Assembly (NCBI RefSeq): GCF_002551005.1
Contig: NZ_NVOY01000001.1
Coordinates: 71,888 to 135,887, forward strand
Direction of reading: 5' to 3'
DNA from: Bacillus pseudomycoides
GTDB taxonomy: Bacteria > Bacillota > Bacilli > Bacillales > Bacillaceae_G
DNA length: 64,000 bases
Below are positions 34,517-42,232 of the stretch, piece after piece (position 1 is the first letter of the stretch; each line of letters begins with the position of its first letter). Below the pieces are notes generated by a model, which made no database searches, had not been told where the DNA came from, and saw only the letters and a program-made list of their open reading frames with translations. The translations under genes and the position numbers were made by a program.

Positions 34517-35450
34517 AAAAATTGATTCTTCTTAACATAGCTGTAAACACTGTTTTCTCATAGGGTGTACTAGACAGATGAATTTCTCCCCCTAACGCTT
34601 CTACAAGACGCTTCGTAATCGTAAGTCCAAGTCCGCTGCCTTGATACAATCGATTTCGTGAATCTTCTAATGTGTACATCCGTTCAAAAACTTTATCGAT
34701 ATGAGACTCAGAAATTCCTTTTCCTTTATCCCATATATCTACGTACACAAATTGATCATCGCTTCGCAGTGTAATCCCTAATGTTTTTCCGTCTCCCCCG
34801 TAAGCAATTGCGTTTGAAATTAAGTTATTCATAATTCTTCCGATAACTTCTGTATTCCCGTGCGCATATATCGGTGTTTCCGGTATATCGATATGAACGT
34901 CGAATCCTTGTGTTGTTAATAAATCATAAAATGACAGCATATGTTCCTGACAAATTTCATTCATATAGACCCGCGTCATTGCAATCTCTTTATCGTCAGA
35001 TTCTAATTTGGCAAGATCGAAAAATTTATGAATAAGATCTAACACTTCTAACGTTTTCGTATGAACTTTTTCTAGTAAGACCTTCCGATCTTCTTCACTT
35101 ATCGTTTTATCTACATTTAAAATTTCCACATAACCGAGAATAACAGTAAGCGGCGTCTTTAAATCATGCGAAATGTTAGAAAGCATCTTTCTCATAGAAA
35201 TTTCCAGTTTTGAGTGCTTCGCAATTGTTTTTTTCTTTTCTTCCAACAAATAATTGATCGCTACTAATAATAACTTCAATTCTTTATCATCTGTCACAAC
35301 TAATAAATTTTCACTCGTTTGCTTTTCCAAAATTGCGTGTAATTTTTCATATGTATAACGTAAATTCGCACTTCGACTTTTTCCCGTGCGATATTGAAAG
35401 TAAATGACACCAAGTAATAAAAAAATAATAGCCGTTAAAAATAAAACCAT
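34515..35450 (-). CDS. Sensor histidine kinase
   Basis: This 311-residue kinase has a single N-terminal membrane helix (about 1-18) and no extracytoplasmic sensor domain. The HisKA H-box is NISHDLKTPLTVILGY (about residue 94). The N-box is IGRIMNNLISNAIAYGG, the G1 box is WDKGKGI and the G2 box is GSGLGLTI. The short membrane part suggests it senses with a partner such as the adjacent ABC exporter. It follows the response regulator after 1 bp. Confidence 0.93.
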   Translation of the reverse strand: MVLFLTAIIFLLLGVIYFQYRTGKSRSANLRYTYEKLHAILEKQTSENLLVVTDDKELKLLLVAINYLLEEKKKTIAKHSKLEISMRKMLSNISHDLKTPLTVILGYVEILNVDKTISEEDRKVLLEKVHTKTLEVLDLIHKFFDLAKLESDDKEIAMTRVYMNEICQEHMLSFYDLLTTQGFDVHIDIPETPIYAHGNTEVIGRIMNNLISNAIAYGGDGKTLGITLRSDDQFVYVDIWDKGKGISESHIDKVFERMYTLEDSRNRLYQGSGLGLTITKRLVEALGGEIHLSSTPYEKTVFTAMLRRINF

Positions 35451-35451
35451 T

Positions 35452-36147
35452 CTATATCACTTCCAGCTTATAACCGATGCCCCATAATGTCTTAATGTAC
35501 TGCGGCTGAGAAGGATCGTCTTCAATTTTTTCACGCAGTCTTCTCATATGCACATTAATGACATTCTCATCACCGTAATATTCTTCATTCCAAATTAAGC
35601 TATAAATTTGCGCCTTCGTAAACACGCGATTTTGATTGGTCGCAAATAGCTTTAAAAGCTCAAACTCTTTCGACGTAAGTTTAATAGTTTCGTCGTTTTT
35701 TTGAACGATAAAATTAGCCGTATCCATTTTCAAATTCCCAATCACAATCATGTCATCTTGTTTTTGCTGCGGAGCGGAATATGTAGTGGACCGGCGGATT
35801 CCAGCCTTCACCCGTGCCGATAACTCAATCATAGAAAACGGCTTACAAATATAATCATCTGCACCAAGCCCAAGCCCTAATGCTTTATCCAAATCCGTAT
35901 CCTTTGCTGACATAATTAAAATCGGAACAGAACTCTTTTTCCGAATCCTATTCATCACTTCTAAGCCATCTATTTTAGGCATCATAATATCAAGAATAAC
36001 TAAATCAAACTGATCTTGTGAAAATTTAGCAAGCCCTTCCTCTCCATCCGAAGCTACTGCTACAACAAATCCCTCTTTCGTTAAATACCCATTCACCATT
36101 TCTTGAATAGATATATCGTCTTCTACTAATAAAATTTTATGTTGCAC
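35452..36147 (-). CDS. OmpR-family response regulator
   Basis: This 231-residue regulator has a receiver domain with phospho-acceptor Asp in LVILDIMMPKIDG (about residue 53) and the conserved Lys in CKPFSM, followed by an OmpR-type winged helix (about 130-230, NVHMRRLREKIEDD). The start is GTG at 36147. It probably activates the downstream ABC exporter (33322..31928). A 61-bp copy of its 5' end recurs at 37804..37865. Confidence 0.93.
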   Translation of the reverse strand: MQHKILLVEDDISIQEMVNGYLTKEGFVVAVASDGEEGLAKFSQDQFDLVILDIMMPKIDGLEVMNRIRKKSSVPILIMSAKDTDLDKALGLGLGADDYICKPFSMIELSARVKAGIRRSTTYSAPQQKQDDMIVIGNLKMDTANFIVQKNDETIKLTSKEFELLKLFATNQNRVFTKAQIYSLIWNEEYYGDENVINVHMRRLREKIEDDPSQPQYIKTLWGIGYKLEVI

Positions 36148-36322
36148 ACCATCACCCGTTTTCTTGAAAATTTATACTTATATTGTAATATGGTGGTTGA
36201 ATTTGGTAAACGGGATATGTGATCGGATAAGACATGTATTTTTTAATTCCACCTTAATTATCCAATCAAATAAATTAAATTTTGAATATATTATTACAAA
36301 CATTTCATTTAGAGGTGAGGGA

Positions 36323-37030
36323 ATGACTCTTAGTAAAAAAATGTTGCACACTACTAACAAATTTGATGATACGTATCAAATTGATGATACTCATCATAAT
36401 AGTCAACACTTTCCAAAGTTAGGTGAGAGTCAAGAGAATGATGCAAGATTACAAAATGGTACTGGTCTATCAAATACATCAATGGCTAAAATTTATACAA
36501 CGGCTTTAGCTACTACATTAGAAAATGTAGTAGTACTGGCCAAAGAAAATTTAGACAAAGATAATAAAATAATTGACGGATTATGGATTGCACGTCTGTC
36601 TGGAAAAAATGAAATTTGGAGCGGTATACCTCTTATTAGTGCAAATGCTGCTGGCCCTTCTTCAAGTGGGCACTTGATAGTTTCATTTAAAATAGCTGGT
36701 CTTGGGGATAATGTGACAACAACAGCTACTGCAAGTGCTTATATAACTACTATATACGCTTGCATAAACAAAAGCGGCAACTTCCCTGACAATCTAAAAA
36801 TCACTGAAGTGAGCGGCCTCGTTTCAGCATCAGCGGGATTTACCACAGAAAAAAATGAGAAAGTTACTAAAACTCTTACACTATATTTACCTGCCATAAC
36901 ATTAGAGTGCCCTCTAGGACAAGAAATGGTTCTTGTCTCGGTTTCCTACACAAATGTTCAGGTCTCAGAACCCAATGTAGGAACAGAATTTATTGAAGGA
37001 ATATTCGAGAGAATAATTTTTGAGATATAA
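36323..37030 (+). CDS. Protein of unknown function with C-terminal beta-rich domain shared with 37192..37605
   Basis: This 235-residue protein has a polar N-terminal region of about 105 residues (Asn/Asp/Thr-rich, no signal peptide) and a C-terminal domain of about 125 residues. That domain is clearly homologous to the whole protein at 37192..37605 (AAGPSSSG, VSFKIAGLGDNVTTT, VLVSVSYTNVQV). Two Cys are conserved (one in IYACINK, one in TLECP). I chose the ATG at 36323 for its RBS (GAGGTGAGGG); the longer frame lacks one. Domain relatives that I recall are in actinomycetes and fungi, where no function is established. Role unknown. Confidence 0.75.
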   Translation: MTLSKKMLHTTNKFDDTYQIDDTHHNSQHFPKLGESQENDARLQNGTGLSNTSMAKIYTTALATTLENVVVLAKENLDKDNKIIDGLWIARLSGKNEIWSGIPLISANAAGPSSSGHLIVSFKIAGLGDNVTTTATASAYITTIYACINKSGNFPDNLKITEVSGLVSASAGFTTEKNEKVTKTLTLYLPAITLECPLGQEMVLVSVSYTNVQVSEPNVGTEFIEGIFERIIFEI

Positions 37031-37191
37031 CGGAACTAAAAAAGGAAAATAGTTCATTTAGAAAATTCGACATCCATCTCTGTTTTACTCACTATTTTTT
37101 CTTATGTACTTAAAAATTTCCACCCTTGACCCTTTCGCTCCTCCTTGGACAAGCATATATTATATTATCATTGCTAAGGAGGTGAGATTTT

Positions 37192-37605
37192 ATGGCTAAC
37201 GCTCATTTCATTAACGCAAGTGCTGCTGGACCTTCTTCAAGCGGAAGCTTGTTAGTTTCATTTAAAATAGCAGGTCTTGGAGATAATGTGACAACAACGA
37301 TTACTGCAAGTGCTGATGCAACTGCTGTATATGCTTGCATGAACAGAGGAGGAAACTTTCCTAGCGATCCTAAAAAAACCGAAGTTAGCGGACCGGTTGA
37401 AGCATCAGGTGAATTTACTTCAGGGAAAAATGGACAAATTACGAGAATGCTTACATTAAACCCACCTGCCGCAACATTAGAATGCCCAGGAGGACAAGTG
37501 ATGGTTCTTGTATCAGTTTCCTACACAAATGTTCAAGTCTTCGAACCTAATGCTGGACTACAATCTATTCCAGGAACATTCGAAAGAACTTTCTTCGAGA
37601 TATAA
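37192..37605 (+). CDS. Small beta-rich protein of unknown function, paralogue of 36323..37030
   Basis: This 137-residue protein contains only the shared domain: AAGPSSSGSLLVSFKIAGLG, a Cys in VYACMNRGG, a Cys in LECPGGQVM, and VSVSYTNVQV. The pattern of alternating small and polar residues points to an all-beta fold. It has no signal peptide. The RBS is a strong AAGGAGGTGA. It is about 60 per cent identical by eye to its neighbour's C-terminal half. It is followed by a terminator. A structural or secreted role is possible, but nothing proves it. Confidence 0.78.
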   Translation: MANAHFINASAAGPSSSGSLLVSFKIAGLGDNVTTTITASADATAVYACMNRGGNFPSDPKKTEVSGPVEASGEFTSGKNGQITRMLTLNPPAATLECPGGQVMVLVSVSYTNVQVFEPNAGLQSIPGTFERTFFEI

Positions 37606-37661
37606 TAGAACTGAGAAAGAAAGCATATTCATCTCACGATCGATATCACTGATTATATTGA

Positions 37662-37691
37662 TAAAAGAGACTCTATGTAGTCTCTTTTATT
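37662..37691 (+). terminator. Terminator after the small beta-rich protein gene
   Basis: ATAAAAGAGACT and AGTCTCTTTTAT arms with a 6-base loop are followed by TGTTTTT. Confidence 0.82.
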
Positions 37692-37803
37692 GTTTTTCCG
37701 TACCCAAACTACTTAGGACCGTCAAACTTCCAATACTCTTGTTATGTGAACTACTACATGTTGATCTTCTAAAAACTTCTCCCTTCCTTGAATAAATACA
37801 AAT

Positions 37804-37865
37804 GTCTTCTACTAATAAAATTTTATGTTGCATACCATCACCCATTTTTCTAGAAAAATTTATAT
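37804..37865 (-). pseudogene. Duplicated 5' fragment of the response-regulator gene
   Basis: The segment repeats 36118..36178 almost base for base: about nine codons of the regulator start (MQHKILLVE), the RBS region GGGTGATGGT, and part of the upstream sequence. Here the start codon is ATG instead of GTG. The coding match stops abruptly after the ninth codon. The rest of the 531-bp spacer 37606..38136 holds a terminator and AT-rich sequence without a gene. Confidence 0.8.
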
Positions 37866-38136
37866 GTATAATTCAACTTGATGATTTGTAAATAAAATAT
37901 ACAGAGTGAATTACATATAAATATAACCATGTTCCTATCATTCTTTTATCCCAACTAGCATGTAGCATCGTTCCTCGTTTCAATTCCTCATATATGAATA
38001 CAATTACATTCAAATGGATTTCATATCCAAAAATCAAAATATTCAATATTCTCATTAATCAGACAAGTATACAAGCAAAAAGGACACAATTTCATATAAT
38101 TGAATTATATTCTAAAAGAAAGGAGTTTTATTATTC

Positions 38137-38736
38137 TTGTCAGCAAAACACTTTAATCCTTATGTGTATCCTGCTCCAGCTCCAAAATACCCAAGGGAAT
38201 CCGCTGTATTTACGACAGGACCTATATGGAGAAACCCTAATACTGATGTCGTGATCGTCACGCTTTTAAATGAAGATTTCAACATGCCCCAAACCGTCAC
38301 CGTATCCGTGTTAGATTGGCAAAATACGTGTAATCCAGCTGAAGTTGCCAAGTCTGCATTTTTATGTGGACAAGTCGTCAATCCACCTTTAAACACCACA
38401 CAAACGATTCAATCTCAGCAAAGCAGCAGCGTTCCGCCCAACAATATTCAGCCGATTCTTACACCGTTTACGTTTACCATTCCTCCGCGCAATGTTCTCA
38501 CGATTCACGCAGTTCTCCCAAATTCTTTTCAGCAACCAAGTCCTTGCTACGAAGTACTTGTGACTTCTCAACACGGACCTGCTAAAAGCGTCATCACGAA
38601 CACATTTGGAGTCAATGCTGCAGGTGTTCCGCAAGAAGAAAATACAGTCTTGCATGATCAATTTCCACCTACTCCTGTCACCTCATATGGTCTCCCACAT
38701 TATCCTTATGCTCCTCTTAGCCCTGTCACGCCATAA
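38137..38736 (+). CDS. Pro/Thr-rich protein, possible spore-surface protein
   Basis: This 199-residue protein starts at a TTG with a good RBS (AAAGGAG). No signal peptide or membrane segment is seen. It opens with a Tyr/Pro-rich stretch (NPYVYPAPAPKYPRES), has a central beta-like domain (about 25-150) rich in Thr, Val and Pro with Cys at about 64, 76 and 137, and ends in a Pro/Tyr-rich tail (LPHYPYAPLSPVTP). This composition is common in Bacillus spore coat and exosporium proteins. The assignment is compositional only; no family was recognised. Confidence 0.6.
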   Translation: MSAKHFNPYVYPAPAPKYPRESAVFTTGPIWRNPNTDVVIVTLLNEDFNMPQTVTVSVLDWQNTCNPAEVAKSAFLCGQVVNPPLNTTQTIQSQQSSSVPPNNIQPILTPFTFTIPPRNVLTIHAVLPNSFQQPSPCYEVLVTSQHGPAKSVITNTFGVNAAGVPQEENTVLHDQFPPTPVTSYGLPHYPYAPLSPVTP

Positions 38737-38778
38737 GGGAACAGATTATTACAGATCCACAATTTAGAGATACGAGTG

Positions 38779-38815
38779 AAAAGCCCCTTCAGTTCATACA
38801 CTGAAGGGGCTTTTT
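38779..38815 (+). terminator. Terminator after the Pro/Thr-rich protein gene
   Basis: AAAAGCCCCTTCAGT and ACTGAAGGGGCTTTTT form a perfect 15-base stem with a 6-base loop. Confidence 0.92.
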
Positions 38816-39010
38816 GTTAAGTAAATCGATATATAGACTATGATTCGTTTTAACGTACTTCCAAAAGAGGTCCTTTACGACAACTTTTCCGCTCTCATAT
38901 CCTAAGCTTCTTTTTTCTCCATAATCCAGCTTCATTTCTTCACCTAACAATGATATGATGGAGTTCACTATGAATGTTTATAATTCAATGTATATAAAAG
39001 GAGATTTCAT

Positions 39011-39184
39011 ATGTCAGAAAATAAAAAAGTAAGCCTAGCAGATGTAATGCGTGAACAACTTGCGAAGAAAAAGCAAGGAAACGGAAATGGATCAACTGCT
39101 AAAACTCAAAATCAAGCAACGAAGAAGCTACAAAATCAACAAACGAAGAAACCGAACAATCAACGCAGACGCACAGGTGTATAA
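39011..39184 (+). CDS. Small basic protein upstream of ywbE
   Basis: This 57-residue Lys/Gln/Asn-rich protein has a short structured start (VSLADVMREQLAKKK) and a disordered basic tail ending NQRRRTGV. It has RBS AAAGGAG, and its stop TAA directly abuts the ywbE ATG. Positive charge and coupling to ywbE suggest a nucleic-acid or ribosome-associated role, but this is inference. No named family recognised. Confidence 0.75.
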   Translation: MSENKKVSLADVMREQLAKKKQGNGNGSTAKTQNQATKKLQNQQTKKPNNQRRRTGV

Positions 39185-39376
39185 ATGAACGGACAAAAAC
39201 GCGCAAATATATCGCCTGGTCTAGAAGTTGACATTGTACTAAAGCAAGATCAGCGTACGGGGAAATTAACAAGAGGGATTGTGAAAGATATTTTAACAAA
39301 CTCACCTTCTCATCCACATGGTATTAAAGTACGTTTACAAGACGGACAAGTTGGCAGAGTACAGCACATTGTGTAA
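39185..39376 (+). CDS. ywbE: YwbE-family protein
   Basis: This 63-residue protein is nearly identical in pattern to B. subtilis YwbE: ANISPGLEVDIVLKQDQRTG, RGIVKDILTNSPSHPHG and KVRLQDGQVGRV. It forms a small KOW/SH3-like beta barrel, function unknown. It has no RBS spacing of its own because the preceding stop codon abuts the start, so translation is coupled. Confidence 0.92.
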   Translation: MNGQKRANISPGLEVDIVLKQDQRTGKLTRGIVKDILTNSPSHPHGIKVRLQDGQVGRVQHIV

Positions 39377-39381
39377 TAAGA

Positions 39382-39413
39382 AAAGGAGCTCATTTTATAA
39401 CTGAGCTCCTTTT
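39382..39413 (+). terminator. Terminator after ywbE
   Basis: AAAGGAGCTCA and TGAGCTCCTTT arms are followed by a T-run. Confidence 0.88.
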
Positions 39414-39460
39414 TGATGTCTTCTATTACTAATTTATAAATCCATTTTGATTTTTCAGCG

Positions 39461-39529
39461 TATAAAGCACTGACTGCTTCTATGCGCGACCAGATGTTCT
39501 CGTCCATCTAAAAAGAAAGAGGTTTTATT
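39461..39529 (-). repeat. bcr1-like repeat, copy C (partial)
   Basis: On the minus strand it contains GACGAGAACATCTGGTC, then CGCATAGAAGCAGTC, matching one half of copies A, B and D. Its boundary supplies the stop codon (TAA, 39525..39527) of the RlmI-like methyltransferase. The other half is missing. Confidence 0.6.
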
Positions 39530-40721
39530 TCATTTTTTTGATAAACACAACTTTTAAATAATCACCTTCTGGAAACTGCGAAATAGTCCGGAAGTCCTCT
39601 GGTAATGAATGTTCTTCTAACACTTTATACTTGCCATTCATTTCTTTAAATGCTGTATCAATGAAGCCTTTGAACTTTTTCATACCGAAAGTACTGCAAT
39701 TTGTAGAAGCTACAATAATACCGTTATTTTCTGTAATCGCAATTGCTTCTTTTAATAAGTTTTTATAATCTTTTGCAGCGCTAAATGTATATTTTTTTGA
39801 ACGCGCAAAGCTTGGAGGATCTAGAATGACCATATCAAACTTCAGCGCTTTCTTTACTGCATATTTGAAATAGTGAAATACGTCTTCTACGATAATATCT
39901 TGCGCTTCATAATCAACGCCGTTCACGCTAAATTGCTCAATTGTTTTACTTAAGCTGCGGTTCGCAAGGTCTACGCTTGTCGTCTTTATTGCTCCGCCAA
40001 GTCCTGCAAAGACAGAAAACGCACCTGTATAGGAGAACATATTCAAGACTGTCTTGCCATTTGCATATTTGTCGCGAATTTGCTTTCTAACATTACGTTG
40101 ATCCAAAAAGACACCGACCATTGCCCCGTCGTTTAAATATACCGCAAAGTTGACCCCATTCTCTTTGACGATAATCGGAAACTCTCCGCGTTCTCCTGTT
40201 ACGAAATCGTCTTCTTCAATATATTGTCCCTTTGTATCAAAGCGCTTTTTCTGATAGATTGCTTTAAATGTAGTCACATTCTGTAAGGATTCGATAATCT
40301 CTTTACTAAATCGATAAATCCCCTCACTGTACCAGCTAATCACGTAATACCCATCATAGTAATCAATGATTAAACCGCCGATTCCATCACCTTCACCATT
40401 GAACACACGAAATGCTGTTGTATCTGGATCCTCATAAAAGTTTTTACGTTTATTTAAAGCAGATTTAAACTTCTTTTCAAAGAAGGCTTGGTCGATTTGT
40501 TCCTGTTCTTTTCTTGTTAGAATCCAGCCATATCCTTTATTTTGCTTTCCATAATATCCTGTACCAATAAACTTATTTTTGTCATCTACAAGTTTTACGA
40601 TTGTACCTTCTACATTTACATCCTGTAAATTTATAATCGCTTCTTTCGCAATAAGTGGGTAGCCACTTTTTAACTCATTTATATATTTCGTCTTAACCTT
40701 TAAAATAACTTCTGTTTTCAT
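39525..40721 (-). CDS. RlmI-like class I rRNA methyltransferase (PUA + SAM domains)
   Basis: This 398-residue enzyme is of the COG1092 family, which methylates cytosine-5 in 23S rRNA in relatives. It has an N-terminal PUA-like domain (about 5-75), then the SAM domain with motif I LNMFSYTGAFSVFAG and the catalytic motif VILDPPSFAR. It has normal length and all main motifs. It is transcribed alone; a bcr1-like repeat abuts its 3' end. The modified base is not known for Bacillus. Confidence 0.9.
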   Translation of the reverse strand: MKTEVILKVKTKYINELKSGYPLIAKEAIINLQDVNVEGTIVKLVDDKNKFIGTGYYGKQNKGYGWILTRKEQEQIDQAFFEKKFKSALNKRKNFYEDPDTTAFRVFNGEGDGIGGLIIDYYDGYYVISWYSEGIYRFSKEIIESLQNVTTFKAIYQKKRFDTKGQYIEEDDFVTGERGEFPIIVKENGVNFAVYLNDGAMVGVFLDQRNVRKQIRDKYANGKTVLNMFSYTGAFSVFAGLGGAIKTTSVDLANRSLSKTIEQFSVNGVDYEAQDIIVEDVFHYFKYAVKKALKFDMVILDPPSFARSKKYTFSAAKDYKNLLKEAIAITENNGIIVASTNCSTFGMKKFKGFIDTAFKEMNGKYKVLEEHSLPEDFRTISQFPEGDYLKVVFIKKMK

Positions 40722-40929
40722 TTTTATATCCTACCTTTCCATTCCAATGCTTTCTAGCTATTAAGAAAGGCCCTATACGAAGTCAGAAGTTTTGTCACAA
40801 CCTATCTTATGTATGAAACCACTCTATGTTAGAAGCATAAAAATAAAACAGAGCCGCTTATATAAGTATCACCAATAAACGGTCCCTTCTAACTATACCA
40901 CGTTATTCTTTTGCCCACACACCAAGCTC

Positions 40930-42006
40930 TTACCCTTTTTTATGAAAAAAATTAGGCGTAAGTACTTGATTTGGATAAGGCTTATGATAAATATGCGTTG
41001 CTGCAGGAGATACAGGTGGAATTAACCATACCCAGTTCCCTGTTACTAAGCGACCGCATATTGCTTCTTGTTTCTCAAATTGACTGAACTGCTGCGCTGC
41101 TGTGTGATGGTCCACAATGGTTACTCCTTGTTTTTTGAAAGAGTGTAAAACAGCTACATTTAACTCAATTAGTGCTTTGTCTTTCCAAAGTGTACTGTTT
41201 CTCGACATATCTAATCCCATCATCTCCGCAATAGCTGGAAGCAGATTATAACGATCATGATCAGCTAAGTTGCGTGCACCAATCTCTGTTCCCATATACC
41301 AGCCGTTAAAAGGAGCAGCTGTATAAGAGATACCGCCAATTTCTAAACGCATATCAGAGATCATCGGAACACCGTACCATTTTGCTTGTAAAGAGGAAAA
41401 TGGATATTCTGGATGCTCTAACTGCACTTCTTTTACATACTCTTCTGGGATTGGCCTATACACTGGATCGTTTCCATCAATTGAGAATACGAGCGGCAGC
41501 ACATCAAAATGTGTTCCTTTCCCACTCCAGCCAAGTTCTTGACAAAATGATGAAAATGATAGGGAATGAGAATCGCCGATAATACCTTGCTCGGTTTCAT
41601 ATCCCGCATAGCGAATTAATTGGTGGTTATAAATTCGAATTTGATCTTGCTCATTTTGATATTGTTTAAAAATAGTGATCGTAGGTAGGATTTTCCCGTC
41701 GTTTGTTGCATATTGAATATGATGAAGCAGTGCCCCGTATATCCCTTCTGCATCATTTACATCACGCGCATCTAATACGTGTAGTTTATTCCAAAACAGA
41801 CGACCGATGCAGCGATTACTATTTCTCCATGCCATTCGCGCCCCGTGAACAAGCTCCTCAAAAGTATGTTCATACGTTCCTGTCATTTGTATTTCAGATT
41901 CAATTTGTGATACTCTATCTTGTATTTCATGAGCTTTTTCTAGTTCGTTGTAGCAATCTGTAATAAAATTAGTTGCTTCCTCTAACAGTCTTTTTGTTGT
42001 AATCAT
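40930..42006 (-). CDS. nos: Nitric oxide synthase oxygenase
   Basis: This 358-residue bacterial NOS oxidises L-arginine to nitric oxide and citrulline. It is the oxygenase domain only, with no reductase, and it uses cellular flavodoxins. The haem thiolate Cys is in WRNSNRCIGRLFW (about residue 62), and the substrate region is WKWYGVPMISDM-like (AKWYGVPMISDM...APFNGWYMGTEIG). I choose the ATG at 42006 with GAAGGAGA over the frame opening at 42048. NO protects bacilli from oxidative stress and some antibiotics. Confidence 0.96.
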   Translation of the reverse strand: MITTKRLLEEATNFITDCYNELEKAHEIQDRVSQIESEIQMTGTYEHTFEELVHGARMAWRNSNRCIGRLFWNKLHVLDARDVNDAEGIYGALLHHIQYATNDGKILPTITIFKQYQNEQDQIRIYNHQLIRYAGYETEQGIIGDSHSLSFSSFCQELGWSGKGTHFDVLPLVFSIDGNDPVYRPIPEEYVKEVQLEHPEYPFSSLQAKWYGVPMISDMRLEIGGISYTAAPFNGWYMGTEIGARNLADHDRYNLLPAIAEMMGLDMSRNSTLWKDKALIELNVAVLHSFKKQGVTIVDHHTAAQQFSQFEKQEAICGRLVTGNWVWLIPPVSPAATHIYHKPYPNQVLTPNFFHKKG

Positions 42007-42088
42007 AATGTCTCCTTCTATTCCTGTATAACATTCTCTATTATACATAACATCTTCTACTCGCGCCTAGAAAACAGACAATGAAAAA

Positions 42089-42109
42089 GAACACCAAAAA
42101 CGGTGTCCT
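42089..42109 (-). terminator. Terminator after the 30-residue membrane ORF
   Basis: AGGACACC and GGTGTTCT (one G-U pair) pair around GTTTTT-like bases and are followed on the minus strand by TTTTTC. Confidence 0.65.
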
Positions 42110-42114
42110 CTTCC

Positions 42115-42207
42115 TTATTTCGCAAAAAACAGCAAATATATAACTCCAATAATAAAAAACGTTCCGCAACAAGCTAACAATACTTTTGCAAGTTTGTCCA
42201 TAAACAT
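42115..42207 (-). CDS. Small membrane peptide downstream of mutS2
   Basis: This 30-residue peptide, MFMDKLAKVLLACCGTFFII followed by GVIYLLFFAK, is one amphipathic then hydrophobic helix with a Cys-Cys pair. It has RBS AAAGGGG and is followed by a terminator, which supports expression from the mutS2 transcript (25 bp downstream). In B. subtilis a membrane protein gene (yshE) occupies this place. No function is known. Confidence 0.6.
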   Translation of the reverse strand: MFMDKLAKVLLACCGTFFIIGVIYLLFFAK

Positions 42208-42232
42208 AGCCGTTTCCCCTTTGCTTCGTTTC

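Noticed and set aside
36164-36322. N-terminal extension of 53 residues for the protein at 36323..37030
   Set aside because: The first ATG at 36164 has no RBS and the region looks like AT-rich promoter DNA; the ATG at 36323 has a strong RBS.
37866-38136. A gene in the spacer before the Pro/Thr-rich protein
   Set aside because: Only AT-rich sequence and short frames without an RBS or coding pattern were seen.
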